From Paludibacteraceae bacterium (GTDB lineage: Bacteria > Bacteroidota > Bacteroidia > Bacteroidales > Paludibacteraceae), in NCBI GenBank assembly GCA_017558065.1, contig JAFYWK010000066.1:1-55464 (forward strand): a DNA stretch of 55,464 nt. Reading direction: 5' to 3'. The notes under the pieces are model-generated. The model saw nothing but the letters and a program-made list of their open reading frames with translations, did not search any database and was not told the origin of the DNA. Within the stretch, counting starts at the first letter, position 1. Each line of letters starts with the position of its first letter. Of the stretch, positions 42,418 through 50,870 are shown in pieces. The position numbers and the translations under genes were made by a program.

Positions 42418-43056
42418 TATATCATCTCCGCAGGCGAGACGCGCGAACTCGTTTTCATCAACGAGCCGAGTACGCATTGGCACATAGTGCAAGAGGAGAA
42501 CTCCGCGCTGCGCGTGCATATCATCTATCTATCCGAGCACGATACGAATGCCCAATGGCAATCCACGCTCACCATCGAACAGAATGCGGCCAATTGCCGA
42601 ACGGAAATTTATGCTATGGGCTTGCTGCACGAGTCGCAACAGGCACATCTTCTCACGCGCGTGTACCATAATATAGGTGGTGGTTATTCGTCGCAGATAC
42701 TGAAGTTTGTGCTGGACGACCAAGCCAAAGGCAGTTTCCGTGGCGAATTGAAGATTCTCCCCAACGCTCAGCAGACAGAGGCATACCAAACCAACCGCAA
42801 TATCCTGCTCTCGCGCCAAGCGGAGATGCTCACCGAACCACAACTGGAGATCTATGCCGATGATGTCAAGGCGAGCCATGGTGCAACCACAGGACAACTG
42901 GATGAGGCGGCACTCTTCTATATGCAACAACGCTGCATCGACCGCGATACCGCAGCCAAACTGCTCTTGTGCGCCTTCTTTGATGAAGTGATCAAAACAC
43001 TCACCGACACACAACTGCAAGAAGAACTTGTGGAAAAAATCAACCGAATACTTTGA
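42397..43056 (+). CDS. sufD: SufD, short form
   Basis: ATG 42397 gives 219 residues. From about residue 15 to the end it matches the SufB/SufD beta-helix core and its closing SHGATTGQLDEAALFYMQQR motif. SufD is normally about 430-450 residues, so the N-terminal helical half is missing. The first seven codons are encoded by a mosaic repeat, which suggests rearrangement at the start. Its partner would be SufC. Whether the core alone works as a scaffold is uncertain. It abuts the convergent polyprenyl synthase gene with no spacer. Confidence 0.85.
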   Translation: MLHHTTPYIISAGETRELVFINEPSTHWHIVQEENSALRVHIIYLSEHDTNAQWQSTLTIEQNAANCRTEIYAMGLLHESQQAHLLTRVYHNIGGGYSSQILKFVLDDQAKGSFRGELKILPNAQQTEAYQTNRNILLSRQAEMLTEPQLEIYADDVKASHGATTGQLDEAALFYMQQRCIDRDTAAKLLLCAFFDEVIKTLTDTQLQEELVEKINRIL

Positions 43057-44049
43057 TTACTTCACGCGACTAATGGCGTATCCCAACAAAGCCACCAAAC
43101 ATTCCTTATATTTGTTATCTGGGAAAATGGACAACGCCGCAAGAGCTTTCTTGCGGTGTTTTTCCATCTCTTGGTGCGCATAACGGATGCCCTCATAGCG
43201 CAAGACAAAAGATTTAATCTCCTGTTCCACCTCAAACGGATCTATATGTGGCGACTTGAGAGCCAATGCTTCGGCTATTTCGCGAATATGCTCTGCTTCC
43301 TCTTTCGGAGCCCGTTGCAGCGAGATGAGCAACGGCAGCGTAGCTTTCCCGTCGCGAATATCATTCATTGTGGGTTTGCCAATATCCTCTATATCGGAAT
43401 AATCCAGCACATCATCTTTGAGTTGGAAGCACATACCTAAGTGCAAGCCAAACTGCTTCATAGCCGTCATCTGGCGCATAGTAGCGCCCGTACTCGCAGC
43501 TCCTGCCTCGCTGCACGCAGCGAACAGGCAAGCCGTTTTCTGCTCGATGACCTTATTGTATTGTTCCTCGCTAATCCACATGGATTGCCCCGAATGGAGC
43601 TGCAATAGCTCGCCAGAAGTGAGCGCTGCACCCATGTTAGACACAATGTTAAGGATAGTCGTATTGCGCAATTCGGCAAGGATATGGATTACACGTGTCA
43701 GTATATAGTCGCCTACCAACACCGCTATCTTATTGGTCCACTGAGCATGCACGGACTCACTACCACGTCTCATGGGTGAATTATCCACCACATCATCATG
43801 TATGAGCGAAGCGGTGTGCATCAGTTCGAGCGCCACAGCCGTTTGCAGGGTCTTATCAGTCACTCCTCTGCAGAGCGCAGCAGACAGAAGCACCATGATG
43901 GGGCGCAACTGCTTTCCTCGCTTGGAGTGGATATAATCTAATACCTCCGCAAGAAAACGGTTGTCCGTCTGCAATGATTGAGCAAATGCTTCCTCATACA
44001 GGCGAAACTCCGATTGTATGACTTTACGAATATCTTGAGGACTGGTCAT
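43057..44049 (-). CDS. trans-polyprenyl diphosphate synthase
   Basis: The 330-residue all-helical protein has both aspartate-rich motifs, LIHDDVVDNSPMRRG and QLKDDVLDYSD, and GKQLRPIMVLL. It condenses isopentenyl diphosphate onto an allylic primer to make the long chain used for quinones or related lipids. Chain length cannot be read safely. It lies just after the DUF6242 gene on the minus strand (7-base gap). Confidence 0.93.
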   Translation of the reverse strand: MTSPQDIRKVIQSEFRLYEEAFAQSLQTDNRFLAEVLDYIHSKRGKQLRPIMVLLSAALCRGVTDKTLQTAVALELMHTASLIHDDVVDNSPMRRGSESVHAQWTNKIAVLVGDYILTRVIHILAELRNTTILNIVSNMGAALTSGELLQLHSGQSMWISEEQYNKVIEQKTACLFAACSEAGAASTGATMRQMTAMKQFGLHLGMCFQLKDDVLDYSDIEDIGKPTMNDIRDGKATLPLLISLQRAPKEEAEHIREIAEALALKSPHIDPFEVEQEIKSFVLRYEGIRYAHQEMEKHRKKALAALSIFPDNKYKECLVALLGYAISRVK

Positions 44050-44056
44050 AGCAATA

Positions 44057-45418
44057 TTACCACTTCATAGAATTGAGATAGCCACGATACACATCGCTAA
44101 ATGCCTGTGTATTATTCTGACCACCAATAATGTAGATATTATCATCACCATCCACAACGACAGATGGTTTTTGACGGGAATTATAATCTTCTGGCAAGCG
44201 GTTTTGTGCCGTATCAGGCACAGACCAATTCATACCTTCATCGTATGAATACAGGATGTTGCTGCGATAGGTCAAGTCATTATCAATACCACCAAACATG
44301 ATTAGGTGGTTATTGTATTGTATAATGGAGATGCCAGTGAGCGAATTAAACGATGGTTGCTCTATGGAGAAATCCACCATACGATAGCCAGCGGATAATT
44401 CATATTCCAAATTCCATCGTGTATTAACCGCTGTACCATCCATAGTGCGACCACCTACAATCATTGCACGCGGACGTTCGCTGCTGCTACGGAATGGCAA
44501 TGCAGCAAAATCACTGACAGGGAAATTCTGTGGCAATGCCCCATTCTGCAAACCATAAATATCCTTCATAGGCACAACATCGCCACCCTGCAACACACCT
44601 AAATATAATTGCTCAGACTGTTGCAATATGCACCATGGTTTATCATCAAACGCAACCAGCATGTTCACCACCGAATAATCTGTGCTGGTGTATTCCACCG
44701 TTGTCCAATCCACCATGTTGTCGGTAGTATAGATTATTCCGCCATCTACGTAATACAATCTATCCTGATGCTGAAGTATATCTCGCACGGCGCATGGCGT
44801 AGGCAAACCCGTAGGAGCGTCTATTTCTTTCCAGAACGAACCATCTACCGACTGATGTATGCTCGTGCGGAATCCGTCGTTCACAAACACCGAGATCACT
44901 CCGCCCATATAAAACGCCTTCATATCGCAATATTGAGGGGCTGACTGAGGAGAGAACAGATTGCTTGATACGCGTTTCCAAACATACAGATTCGGATCTT
45001 GCTGATGCACCTTGATGTCGATACGATATACACGCTTATTTTCAAAATCAGAGGATTGCACCTCCAGATAAATAGGGTCTTTGGTAAAGTCCAGGGTATC
45101 AGCACCTGTACTCATAACCGTATCATTGGGGAGGTAAAAGACTGCCGAACCAGGAGTGGCCTTGTAGGTCACGAGAGGGACAACGCTATCCAGACGTGTT
45201 CCATATCGCAACGAATCGCGACTATAGATTCGCCCCGTGTCGCTCAAGTGCTCAACGATATAGGTGGTTTCTGTCAGACCCAAATTGGTCGTATCCTTAT
45301 AAAAAGTAAAGGTGTTTACTCGTGCTTCGGATGATGTAGTAACAATATCGTCCGCTTTATTACACCCCATCAAAGCAACCAACAGGGTTAATATATACAA
45401 ATATTTGCGCATTTTCAT
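44057..45418 (-). CDS. DUF6242-type lipoprotein with kelch-like repeats
   Basis: ATG 45418 (MKMRKYLYIL) gives about 453 residues with a lipobox (VALMGC). An Ig-like N-terminal part (about 30-140, VYRIDIKVHQQDPNLYVW) is followed by a beta-propeller-like region with repeated sequences of the type LIMFGGIDND and IYIIGGQNN. This matches the Bacteroidetes DUF6242 surface lipoproteins of unknown role. It is expected to face the periplasm or the outside. Confidence 0.8.
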   Translation of the reverse strand: MKMRKYLYILTLLVALMGCNKADDIVTTSSEARVNTFTFYKDTTNLGLTETTYIVEHLSDTGRIYSRDSLRYGTRLDSVVPLVTYKATPGSAVFYLPNDTVMSTGADTLDFTKDPIYLEVQSSDFENKRVYRIDIKVHQQDPNLYVWKRVSSNLFSPQSAPQYCDMKAFYMGGVISVFVNDGFRTSIHQSVDGSFWKEIDAPTGLPTPCAVRDILQHQDRLYYVDGGIIYTTDNMVDWTTVEYTSTDYSVVNMLVAFDDKPWCILQQSEQLYLGVLQGGDVVPMKDIYGLQNGALPQNFPVSDFAALPFRSSSERPRAMIVGGRTMDGTAVNTRWNLEYELSAGYRMVDFSIEQPSFNSLTGISIIQYNNHLIMFGGIDNDLTYRSNILYSYDEGMNWSVPDTAQNRLPEDYNSRQKPSVVVDGDDNIYIIGGQNNTQAFSDVYRGYLNSMKW

Positions 45419-45450
45419 AAAATTATTCATAGTACTGCAAAATACGCAAC

Positions 45451-45482
45451 AAAGGTACTGCTTTTTTCTGAATTATGCAAAT
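45451..45482 (-). promoter_or_regulatory. promoter of the DUF6242 gene
   Basis: Minus strand: TTTG (45479-45482), 20 bases, TACCTTTG (45451-45458), 33 bases before the ATG. Confidence 0.8.
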
Positions 45483-45491
45483 ATATTTTGA

Positions 45492-45698
45492 TTATTTGCC
45501 AAAAAGCCCATGAATGTTTGCAAATATTGTGCGAGTGCTTCTAAATTTCGTTCTAACTATGGCGTAGATGAATAGTAGGGCAATGAGTGTCCACAACAAG
45601 GCTGTTAGCGCTTCAGGATTGTCTTCTTTGAGTTTAGGCGCGGTCTTCTGCGTATTGGCCAGCAGGCTTATCTTATATCTTTTCCATACCCTTACCAT
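45492..45698 (-). CDS. hypothetical 68-residue membrane ORF
   Basis: ATG 45698 opens a frame with one membrane helix (ALTALLWTLIALLFIYAIV) flanked by basic residues. The ATG lies in a CCATACCCTTA repeat, and no promoter is visible. No family is recognised. It may be a remnant. The 1.1-kb interval 45431-46508 otherwise holds the DUF6242 promoter, repeats, one further small ORF, a palindrome cluster and a terminator. Confidence 0.35.
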   Translation of the reverse strand: MVRVWKRYKISLLANTQKTAPKLKEDNPEALTALLWTLIALLFIYAIVRTKFRSTRTIFANIHGLFGK

Positions 45699-45727
45699 AC
45701 CCTTATGCTACCCCTGCCTGCGGGGCT
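45684..45727. repeat. CCATACCCTTA words plus GC hairpin
   Basis: CCATACCCTTACCATACCCT then TATG is two 11-bp copies. CCCCTGCCTGCGGGG follows (4-bp stem). The layout is that of the other word/hairpin mosaics. Confidence 0.6.
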
Positions 45728-45791
45728 CACTGCGCCGTTCACATATACTATTCCGTATTTTTCTAAAAAACGGAACAGTTTTCACTCACAT

Positions 45792-45929
45792 TTAACCATT
45801 TTTAATATTTTTCTCTTTCCGCATGCGGTTTTTCCATTTCTTCATGTAAATGGTGGTTAATACTGGGTCGCAGAGGACCTTCCATGTCGCAGTTAGGGTG
45901 CGAACAAATCGAATTTGATTCTTTGTCAT
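45792..45929 (-). CDS. hypothetical 45-residue basic ORF
   Basis: ATG 45929 to the TAA at 45792 encodes a very basic peptide (MTKNQIRFVRTLTATWKVL, then KKWKNRMRKEKN). No promoter of the usual type and no family is recognised. It could be a real small protein or chance. The palindrome-flanked -7 box at 46258-46265 points toward it from about 330 bases away. Confidence 0.35.
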   Translation of the reverse strand: MTKNQIRFVRTLTATWKVLCDPVLTTIYMKKWKNRMRKEKNIKNG

Positions 45930-46023
45930 AATACTAAAAATTAAAGAGATTATTTTTTACTACAAAAATTATAAACAATTAAACAAAAATTATCAAAAAT
46001 TAGTCTATTACATCTTATTCATT

Positions 46024-46135
46024 GTGGGACTGTGGGGGACAGCAGGGACGGCTGGGACAGCACTTTTCTCTTTCTCGTCCCCGTACGTGCGCGGACGAGT
46101 TTATAAAATCTGCTGTACCTGCTGTCCCTCATCAG
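46024..46135. repeat. GGGACAGC words and their complement
   Basis: GTGGGACTGTGGGGGACAGC then AGGGACGGCTGGGACAGC (46024-46063) face TGCTGTACCTGCTGTCCCT (about 46112-46131). CGTCCCCGTACGTGCGCGGACG lies between. It recalls, with another word, the inverted words around the primase element. Confidence 0.6.
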
Positions 46136-46257
46136 TCTTTCAATGTTCGCCTCAAAGCGGAAATTTCATTCGTATCTCGTTGATACACAATCCATCCGCG
46201 TGTTTTTATTCCTCCTATTCGTGGGCGGACCGACTGATATCCTGCTGTCCACAGGTG

Positions 46258-46340
46258 CAAAGGTAGTGCTTTTATGTGACATAAATGTGGACAATTTGTC
46301 CAGAAAAAACAGCAGAATTGGACGATTTGTCCAATTCTGC
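46258..46340 (-). promoter_or_regulatory. palindrome cluster over a -7 box, likely operator region
   Basis: A minus-strand TACCTTTG (46258-46265) is followed upstream by the palindrome TTATGTGACATAA (46272-46284). Two copies of TGGAC(A/G)ATTTGTCCA come next (46288-46302 and 46319-46333), 31 bases apart and so on one helical face. The second is extended to 12-base arms (46312-46340). This looks like binding sites for a dimeric repressor. The controlled gene is not obvious. Confidence 0.6.
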
Positions 46341-46363
46341 ATACTTTATTTGCCGAAAGGCAT

Positions 46364-46398
46364 AAAAAACTCGCCCAGTTCCGAAGAACTGAGCGAGT
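46364..46398 (-). terminator. terminator of the seven-gene operon, UUCG loop
   Basis: On the minus strand, a 6+6 bp stem with one mismatch (46369-46398) closes on the extra-stable C(UUCG)G loop and runs into TTTTT (46364-46368). It lies 111 bases after the sstT stop. Confidence 0.9.
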
Positions 46399-46508
46399 AA
46401 ATGTAATTCAATACATACGATTAATATTGTGTCGTTTTTTAGAAAACACCTGCCAGAAGGAAAGGGATAAATGCTTTCATGGTCAGAAGGATGGCGAGAT
46501 AAGAGTTA

Positions 46509-47771
46509 TTATTTATTTTCGTTCGAAGCGCTTTTTTTCTCGCGCTTCATACGTTCGCGCATATCTGCAGCGATGGTGAATAGGGCATCGCCGCTGGAGT
46601 TGAGGGCTGTCTCTACAGAGTCTTGTACCACACCGATAATAAAGCCCACAGCCACCACTTGCATGGCGATATCATTCGAGATACCAAAAAGCGAACATGC
46701 CATTGGAATCAGCAATAACGATCCGCCTGCTACGCCAGAAGCACCACAAGCACCCAATGTGGCAATAATACTAAGCAACAATGCACTACCAAACGATGCC
46801 TCAATACCCAAGGTGTGGCAAGTGGCGAGCGTCATCACGGTAATAGTGATAGCAGCACCGTCCATATTGATGATACTGCCCAGTGGAATACTGACAGAAT
46901 AGAAATCTTCGTCTATTCCCATGCGTTTGCATAGTGCCATATTCACAGGGATATTAGCCGCAGAGGAGCGAGTAAAAAAGGCGCTTACAGCACTTTCTTT
47001 GAGGCATTGCCACACCAGCGGATAAGGGTTGCGGCGAAGCATGCATCCCACAATAATAGGATTGAGCACTAGCGACACAAGTACCATACAGCCCACTAAT
47101 AGCAAGAGGAGTTTGCCGTATGTGGTAAAGATCTCTAATCCGCTTGTAGATACAGAGGCATACACCAAACCGAGGATACCAAATGGTGCACACTGGATAA
47201 TCCATCCCACCACTTTTGAGACAGCTTCTGCCCAATGGTGTAGGCTGCTAATCGTCTGTTCGCTGGCAACCAACTTCAGTGCTAGACCTATGACTACTGC
47301 CCAAAAGAGGATACTCAGATAGTTGGCATTGGCTATTGCTGTGATAGGGTTGCTCATTATCCCATTCAGAAAATTTCGGAAGACATCACTGAGTTGTCCA
47401 GGTGCGGAACCTGTAGCACTTTCCACATTTACCAATGCGATATTCACTGGAAAAAGGAAACTGCCTACTACTGCTATTACCGCTGCCATGAGTGTAGTGA
47501 GCATATAGAGCAAGATGATGGTGCGGAAGCGGCTGCCGATGCTGTTGCGTGCAGTAGCTACGGACGACATCACCAATATGGCCACCAGCACGGGTGCCAT
47601 AGCCTTGAGCACACCTACAAACAAGTCACCTAATATAGCAATGATACTGTGACCAGGTATCGTAAGAGCGAGTACCGCACCGATGATGATACCGATTAAA
47701 ATACGCAGCATGAGGTTGCTTTTTTGCCATGCTTGTAGGATAGACTGGAGGGTAATAGTGATTTTTGACAT
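46509..47771 (-). CDS. sstT: SstT-type Na+/serine-threonine symporter
   Basis: The 420-residue protein has the dicarboxylate/amino-acid:cation symporter fold with eight membrane helices and two re-entrant loops. SAFFTRSSAANIPVN (the serine-rich loop), PLGSIINMDGAAITI and GACGASGVAGGSLLLIPMAC are typical of SstT. It would import serine and threonine with sodium. It is the last gene of the operon that starts at 54032, 20 bases after the ABC permease gene. Its presence ties the signalling genes to amino-acid uptake. Confidence 0.93.
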   Translation of the reverse strand: MSKITITLQSILQAWQKSNLMLRILIGIIIGAVLALTIPGHSIIAILGDLFVGVLKAMAPVLVAILVMSSVATARNSIGSRFRTIILLYMLTTLMAAVIAVVGSFLFPVNIALVNVESATGSAPGQLSDVFRNFLNGIMSNPITAIANANYLSILFWAVVIGLALKLVASEQTISSLHHWAEAVSKVVGWIIQCAPFGILGLVYASVSTSGLEIFTTYGKLLLLLVGCMVLVSLVLNPIIVGCMLRRNPYPLVWQCLKESAVSAFFTRSSAANIPVNMALCKRMGIDEDFYSVSIPLGSIINMDGAAITITVMTLATCHTLGIEASFGSALLLSIIATLGACGASGVAGGSLLLIPMACSLFGISNDIAMQVVAVGFIIGVVQDSVETALNSSGDALFTIAADMRERMKREKKSASNENK

Positions 47772-47791
47772 GATAGTTCGTTAATAAAATA

Positions 47792-49315
47792 TCATTTGAT
47801 ATGTTTGTATTCTTGAATTTTGTTGCCTATTATATCCAATACTTTAGAGAAAAGCCATGCCAGAATGAAATAGACAATGGCTACCAAAATCAATGGGAAG
47901 AATGCGTCGAAAGTGCGTGAGCGAATGATATCTCCTGCCTGTGTAAGGTCCGCCACAGCGATATATCCTACAATAGAGGTCGTCTTAACCAAGGATATTA
48001 CTTCGCCTTTGTAACTAGGCATAATCAGTCGTAATGCTTGAGGCAGTACGATATATATAAAGGTCTGCGCTTTGGTAAATCCCAATGCCACACCTGCCTC
48101 TGTTTGAGAATGAGGAATATTCTCAATGGAGTGCCTGAAAATCTCGCTGGCGTATGCAGCAAAGTTCATGGAGAAAGTGATGATGGACACAATCACTGCA
48201 CTCATGCCTGATTGTGCTAATACCACATAGAACATCAGCAATAGGAATACCAACACGGGGGTACCTTGCATGATATTAATATACACTTTTGCTATGGAGC
48301 GCAGCGTAAGAGATGGACTCATACTCATCCAACAAACGATAATGGCGAGTAGCGTACCTAATAGGATAGAGAATAGCGATATCCAAGCGGTGATTTTGAG
48401 ACCATCAACAATCAATAGGTACCGATTTTCTTCTATCAGATTTTGGTAGAAAGTCTTTTTTAGTGATTGAAAGAAAGTTTCATTGGTTTCTTCTGCCGTA
48501 TCAGCCACTTCGTCATCAGCAACCGCTACCACTGAGGAGCAAAGGAAATACGTGTCGCTGAAGATAACATTCTTGGCACGCTCTTCGCTATAATTGATGC
48601 TACATACTGCCGCATCGCAGCGTTTGCTAACAACAGCAGGTAGCACACCAGAGAAGTCCATGTCCCACCATTCAATAGGGCGATTGATGTGCTGAGCAAA
48701 CAGGGTCATTATTTCTACTTCTAAACCAACTAACTTGCCATCTTTGATAAACACAAGCGGTGCGCTACATGAGGTGGTGGCTACACGAAGCGGCTCTCCT
48801 ACAGTAGGCAATGGTATGTCGCTCATGTGAGAGGTTTGTCCGTGTTCGATCCATTTTTCGTATAGTTGTTCGTATTGCCCATCTGCCTTTAGTTGTCGAA
48901 TGAATACATTGAACTCATCGCGCAATGCTTCACTCTCAGGATGGAAGATTGCACCTACATCCGCTGTCATATAGGGTTCTTTCAAGATACGGATTCCGCT
49001 GATGCTCTGCATGTGGAACTTCAATGTGTGTTCATCAAATAGGGCAGCATCGCAGCGATGTGTCTGTAGGCTTTGCAGCAGGCCGATCTCATCGTCGATG
49101 TACATGACATGCATATCAGGGAACTCTTTAGACAGAGCTTCCTCATATACTACGCCTGTGATCACACCTACTCGGCTAGTGCTCAAATCGCGTATTGATT
49201 CGAGTTGATCGATCTTCTTCTGTTGGTCTGTGGCTGCTTGCTTGTCAGCACAAGCAGTCAGAAGAGTTAGACATATGTATGCTAATGTAAGTAAGTATTT
49301 TCTTGTTTTCATCAT
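47792..49315 (-). CDS. amino-acid ABC transporter: substrate-binding and permease fusion
   Basis: The 507-residue protein has a lipoprotein-type signal (LTLLTAC), two substrate-binding lobes, then a GlnP-type permease (about 305-500) with LKITAWISLFSILLGTLLA and the EAA loop EAGVALGFTKAQTFIYIVLPQ. In ordinary SBP_bac_3 proteins the GKLVGLEVEIM...FSGVLPAV lobe comes first and the RVGVITGVVYEEAL...LKADGQYEQLYEKW lobe second. Here the second-type lobe (about 45-160) precedes the first-type lobe (about 178-275), so the domain looks circularly permuted. Polar amino acids are likely substrates. Its ATPase is encoded two genes upstream at 49733-50845. Confidence 0.88.
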   Translation of the reverse strand: MMKTRKYLLTLAYICLTLLTACADKQAATDQQKKIDQLESIRDLSTSRVGVITGVVYEEALSKEFPDMHVMYIDDEIGLLQSLQTHRCDAALFDEHTLKFHMQSISGIRILKEPYMTADVGAIFHPESEALRDEFNVFIRQLKADGQYEQLYEKWIEHGQTSHMSDIPLPTVGEPLRVATTSCSAPLVFIKDGKLVGLEVEIMTLFAQHINRPIEWWDMDFSGVLPAVVSKRCDAAVCSINYSEERAKNVIFSDTYFLCSSVVAVADDEVADTAEETNETFFQSLKKTFYQNLIEENRYLLIVDGLKITAWISLFSILLGTLLAIIVCWMSMSPSLTLRSIAKVYINIMQGTPVLVFLLLMFYVVLAQSGMSAVIVSIITFSMNFAAYASEIFRHSIENIPHSQTEAGVALGFTKAQTFIYIVLPQALRLIMPSYKGEVISLVKTTSIVGYIAVADLTQAGDIIRSRTFDAFFPLILVAIVYFILAWLFSKVLDIIGNKIQEYKHIK

Positions 49316-49323
49316 TATTACAA

Positions 49324-49731
49324 TTATAGTTCCTTTTCTAACGTGAGCACATTTTTTCCATCAATGCGTTCGTATTTTACTTCGTTCATTATTTTGCGAA
49401 TAAGAAAGATTCCCAATCCTCCAATCTGTCTATCATCGGCAGATAGCGTGATGTCAGCATCGGGTGCCTGTGTGGGATCAAAGGCTTTGCCAGAGTCTGT
49501 AAGGATAAATATCAATTTACCTTCCTGCTCTTTGGCTGTGAGGTGGATGTATTCGTGCTCCTCCTTGGGATAAGCATACATTATGACATTCGTGACAGCC
49601 TCTTCTAAGACCAGATTGAGATTCATCACCGTCTTCATAGGTAATGCGAAAGCTTCTCCTACTTCTTCGATAAAAGAGTGCAGGCGATTGATTTCTTCTA
49701 TATTGTTCTTTAAAGCGAGTGTAAGTTCCAT
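49324..49731 (-). CDS. RsbW/SpoIIAB-like serine protein kinase
   Basis: The 135-residue protein is a GHKL ATPase of the HATPase_c_2 class. It has the N-box LVLEEAVTNVIMYAYP, the G1 box LTDSGKAFDP and the G2 box IGGLGIFLIRKIMNE. RsbW-type proteins phosphorylate STAS antagonists and hold an output partner when the antagonist is phosphorylated. A STAS gene and a SpoIIE phosphatase gene are in the same operon. No sigma factor is present. It lies 1 base after the ABC ATPase gene. Confidence 0.93.
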   Translation of the reverse strand: MELTLALKNNIEEINRLHSFIEEVGEAFALPMKTVMNLNLVLEEAVTNVIMYAYPKEEHEYIHLTAKEQEGKLIFILTDSGKAFDPTQAPDADITLSADDRQIGGLGIFLIRKIMNEVKYERIDGKNVLTLEKEL

Positions 49732-49732
49732 A

Positions 49733-50845
49733 TTACTTCTTCTCTTTTAGGGTCTTGTCTTTTAGGGTCAAGCATATACGCAATTGTCCAGTGTCTTCAG
49801 TATGTTGGTATTCAATATTCTGACAGAGTCCTTGGATAATCATCATCGCCAAATCATCGATATTTTCGTCGTTCTCCAATACCTGTTCTACACCTTGTGG
49901 CATGGTGAGTTCGAGGGAAACCTTCTCTCCCTTTTCAGAATAGCGCAATGCTAATTCCACGTCTCCCTTATCTAGTGGCACTACCTTCAGCACTTCTTCT
50001 ACCAGCAACTGCACATTGAATTGTTTTTTCTCGGACAAGAAATACTTTTGGCAGAATCCAATCAAACCGCCTTGCAGTTCGTATAGGTCGTATTGTGCCG
50101 AGTGGATAGTATAACGATAGTCGCGTATGCGGTTGATAAAGACGCGTGTGCGTTCCTGCAGAGGGTTGCCGAATATCTGTTCGGGCGTTCCATCTTCGTA
50201 GATGATACCTTGATCCATATAGAAGATACGCGTACTCACATCGCGTGCAAATCGCATCTCGTGTGTCACAATGATCATCGTCATTCCCTGTTGAGCCAAT
50301 GTTTTGATTACGCCCAACACCTCACTTACCATCGTAGGGTCAAGAGCAGATGTGGGCTCATCAAATAGGATAATCTCAGGGTCCATAGCCAGACAACGCG
50401 CAATAGCCACACGCTGTTTCTGACCACCCGAGAGTTGTGACGGCATTGCATCGGCTTTCTCTACCAAACCGACCATCGCCAAGAGTTCTAAACCGCGTTT
50501 CTTGGCCTCCTCCTTACTCTTACCCAACAATCGGATAGGAGCCAAACAGAGATTGTCGATGATGGATAAATGCTCAAAAAGGTTGAAGCTTTGGAACACC
50601 ATACCCATCTTTTGGCGAATCTTGGTGATGTCTGTTTTAGGCGAGGTAATATCTTCGCCATTCACGAGAATCTGACCGCCAGTAGGTGTTTCCAGCATAT
50701 TCAAACATCTGAGAAAAGTACTCTTACCAGTACCAGAGGGGCCAATGATAGAAATCACTTCGCCACGCTTGATGGTTGTATTCACATCGCGCAGCACTTG
50801 TAGCCCGTTGGAGTATTGTTTTTGTAAGTGTGTAACTTGTATCAT
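49733..50845 (-). CDS. GlnQ-type ABC ATPase fused to a degenerate RsbW-like domain
   Basis: Residues 1-240 are a complete polar-amino-acid ABC ATPase: Walker A GPSGTGKS (35-42), LSGGQ (138-142), Walker [14 protein letters not shown] and the H-loop IIVTHEM. Residues about 246-362 are extra. They run parallel to the RsbW-like protein of the next gene: [12 protein letters not shown] against [31 protein letters not shown] against the beta strands, and [18 protein letters not shown] against IGGLGIFLIRKIMNEVKY. The N-box Asn, G1 Asp and G2 glycines are lost, so it should not bind ATP as a kinase. It may be a docking surface for the STAS protein or the kinase. The domain call is my own reading. Confidence 0.8.
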   Translation of the reverse strand: MIQVTHLQKQYSNGLQVLRDVNTTIKRGEVISIIGPSGTGKSTFLRCLNMLETPTGGQILVNGEDITSPKTDITKIRQKMGMVFQSFNLFEHLSIIDNLCLAPIRLLGKSKEEAKKRGLELLAMVGLVEKADAMPSQLSGGQKQRVAIARCLAMDPEIILFDEPTSALDPTMVSEVLGVIKTLAQQGMTMIIVTHEMRFARDVSTRIFYMDQGIIYEDGTPEQIFGNPLQERTRVFINRIRDYRYTIHSAQYDLYELQGGLIGFCQKYFLSEKKQFNVQLLVEEVLKVVPLDKGDVELALRYSEKGEKVSLELTMPQGVEQVLENDENIDDLAMMIIQGLCQNIEYQHTEDTGQLRICLTLKDKTLKEKK

Positions 50846-50870
50846 ATTATTTGTTACTTTTTTATCTTAA

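Noticed and set aside
45568-45795. 75-codon plus-strand ORF in the repeat-rich gap
   Set aside because: It overlaps the minus-strand ORF and repeat words, and has no promoter or recognisable features.
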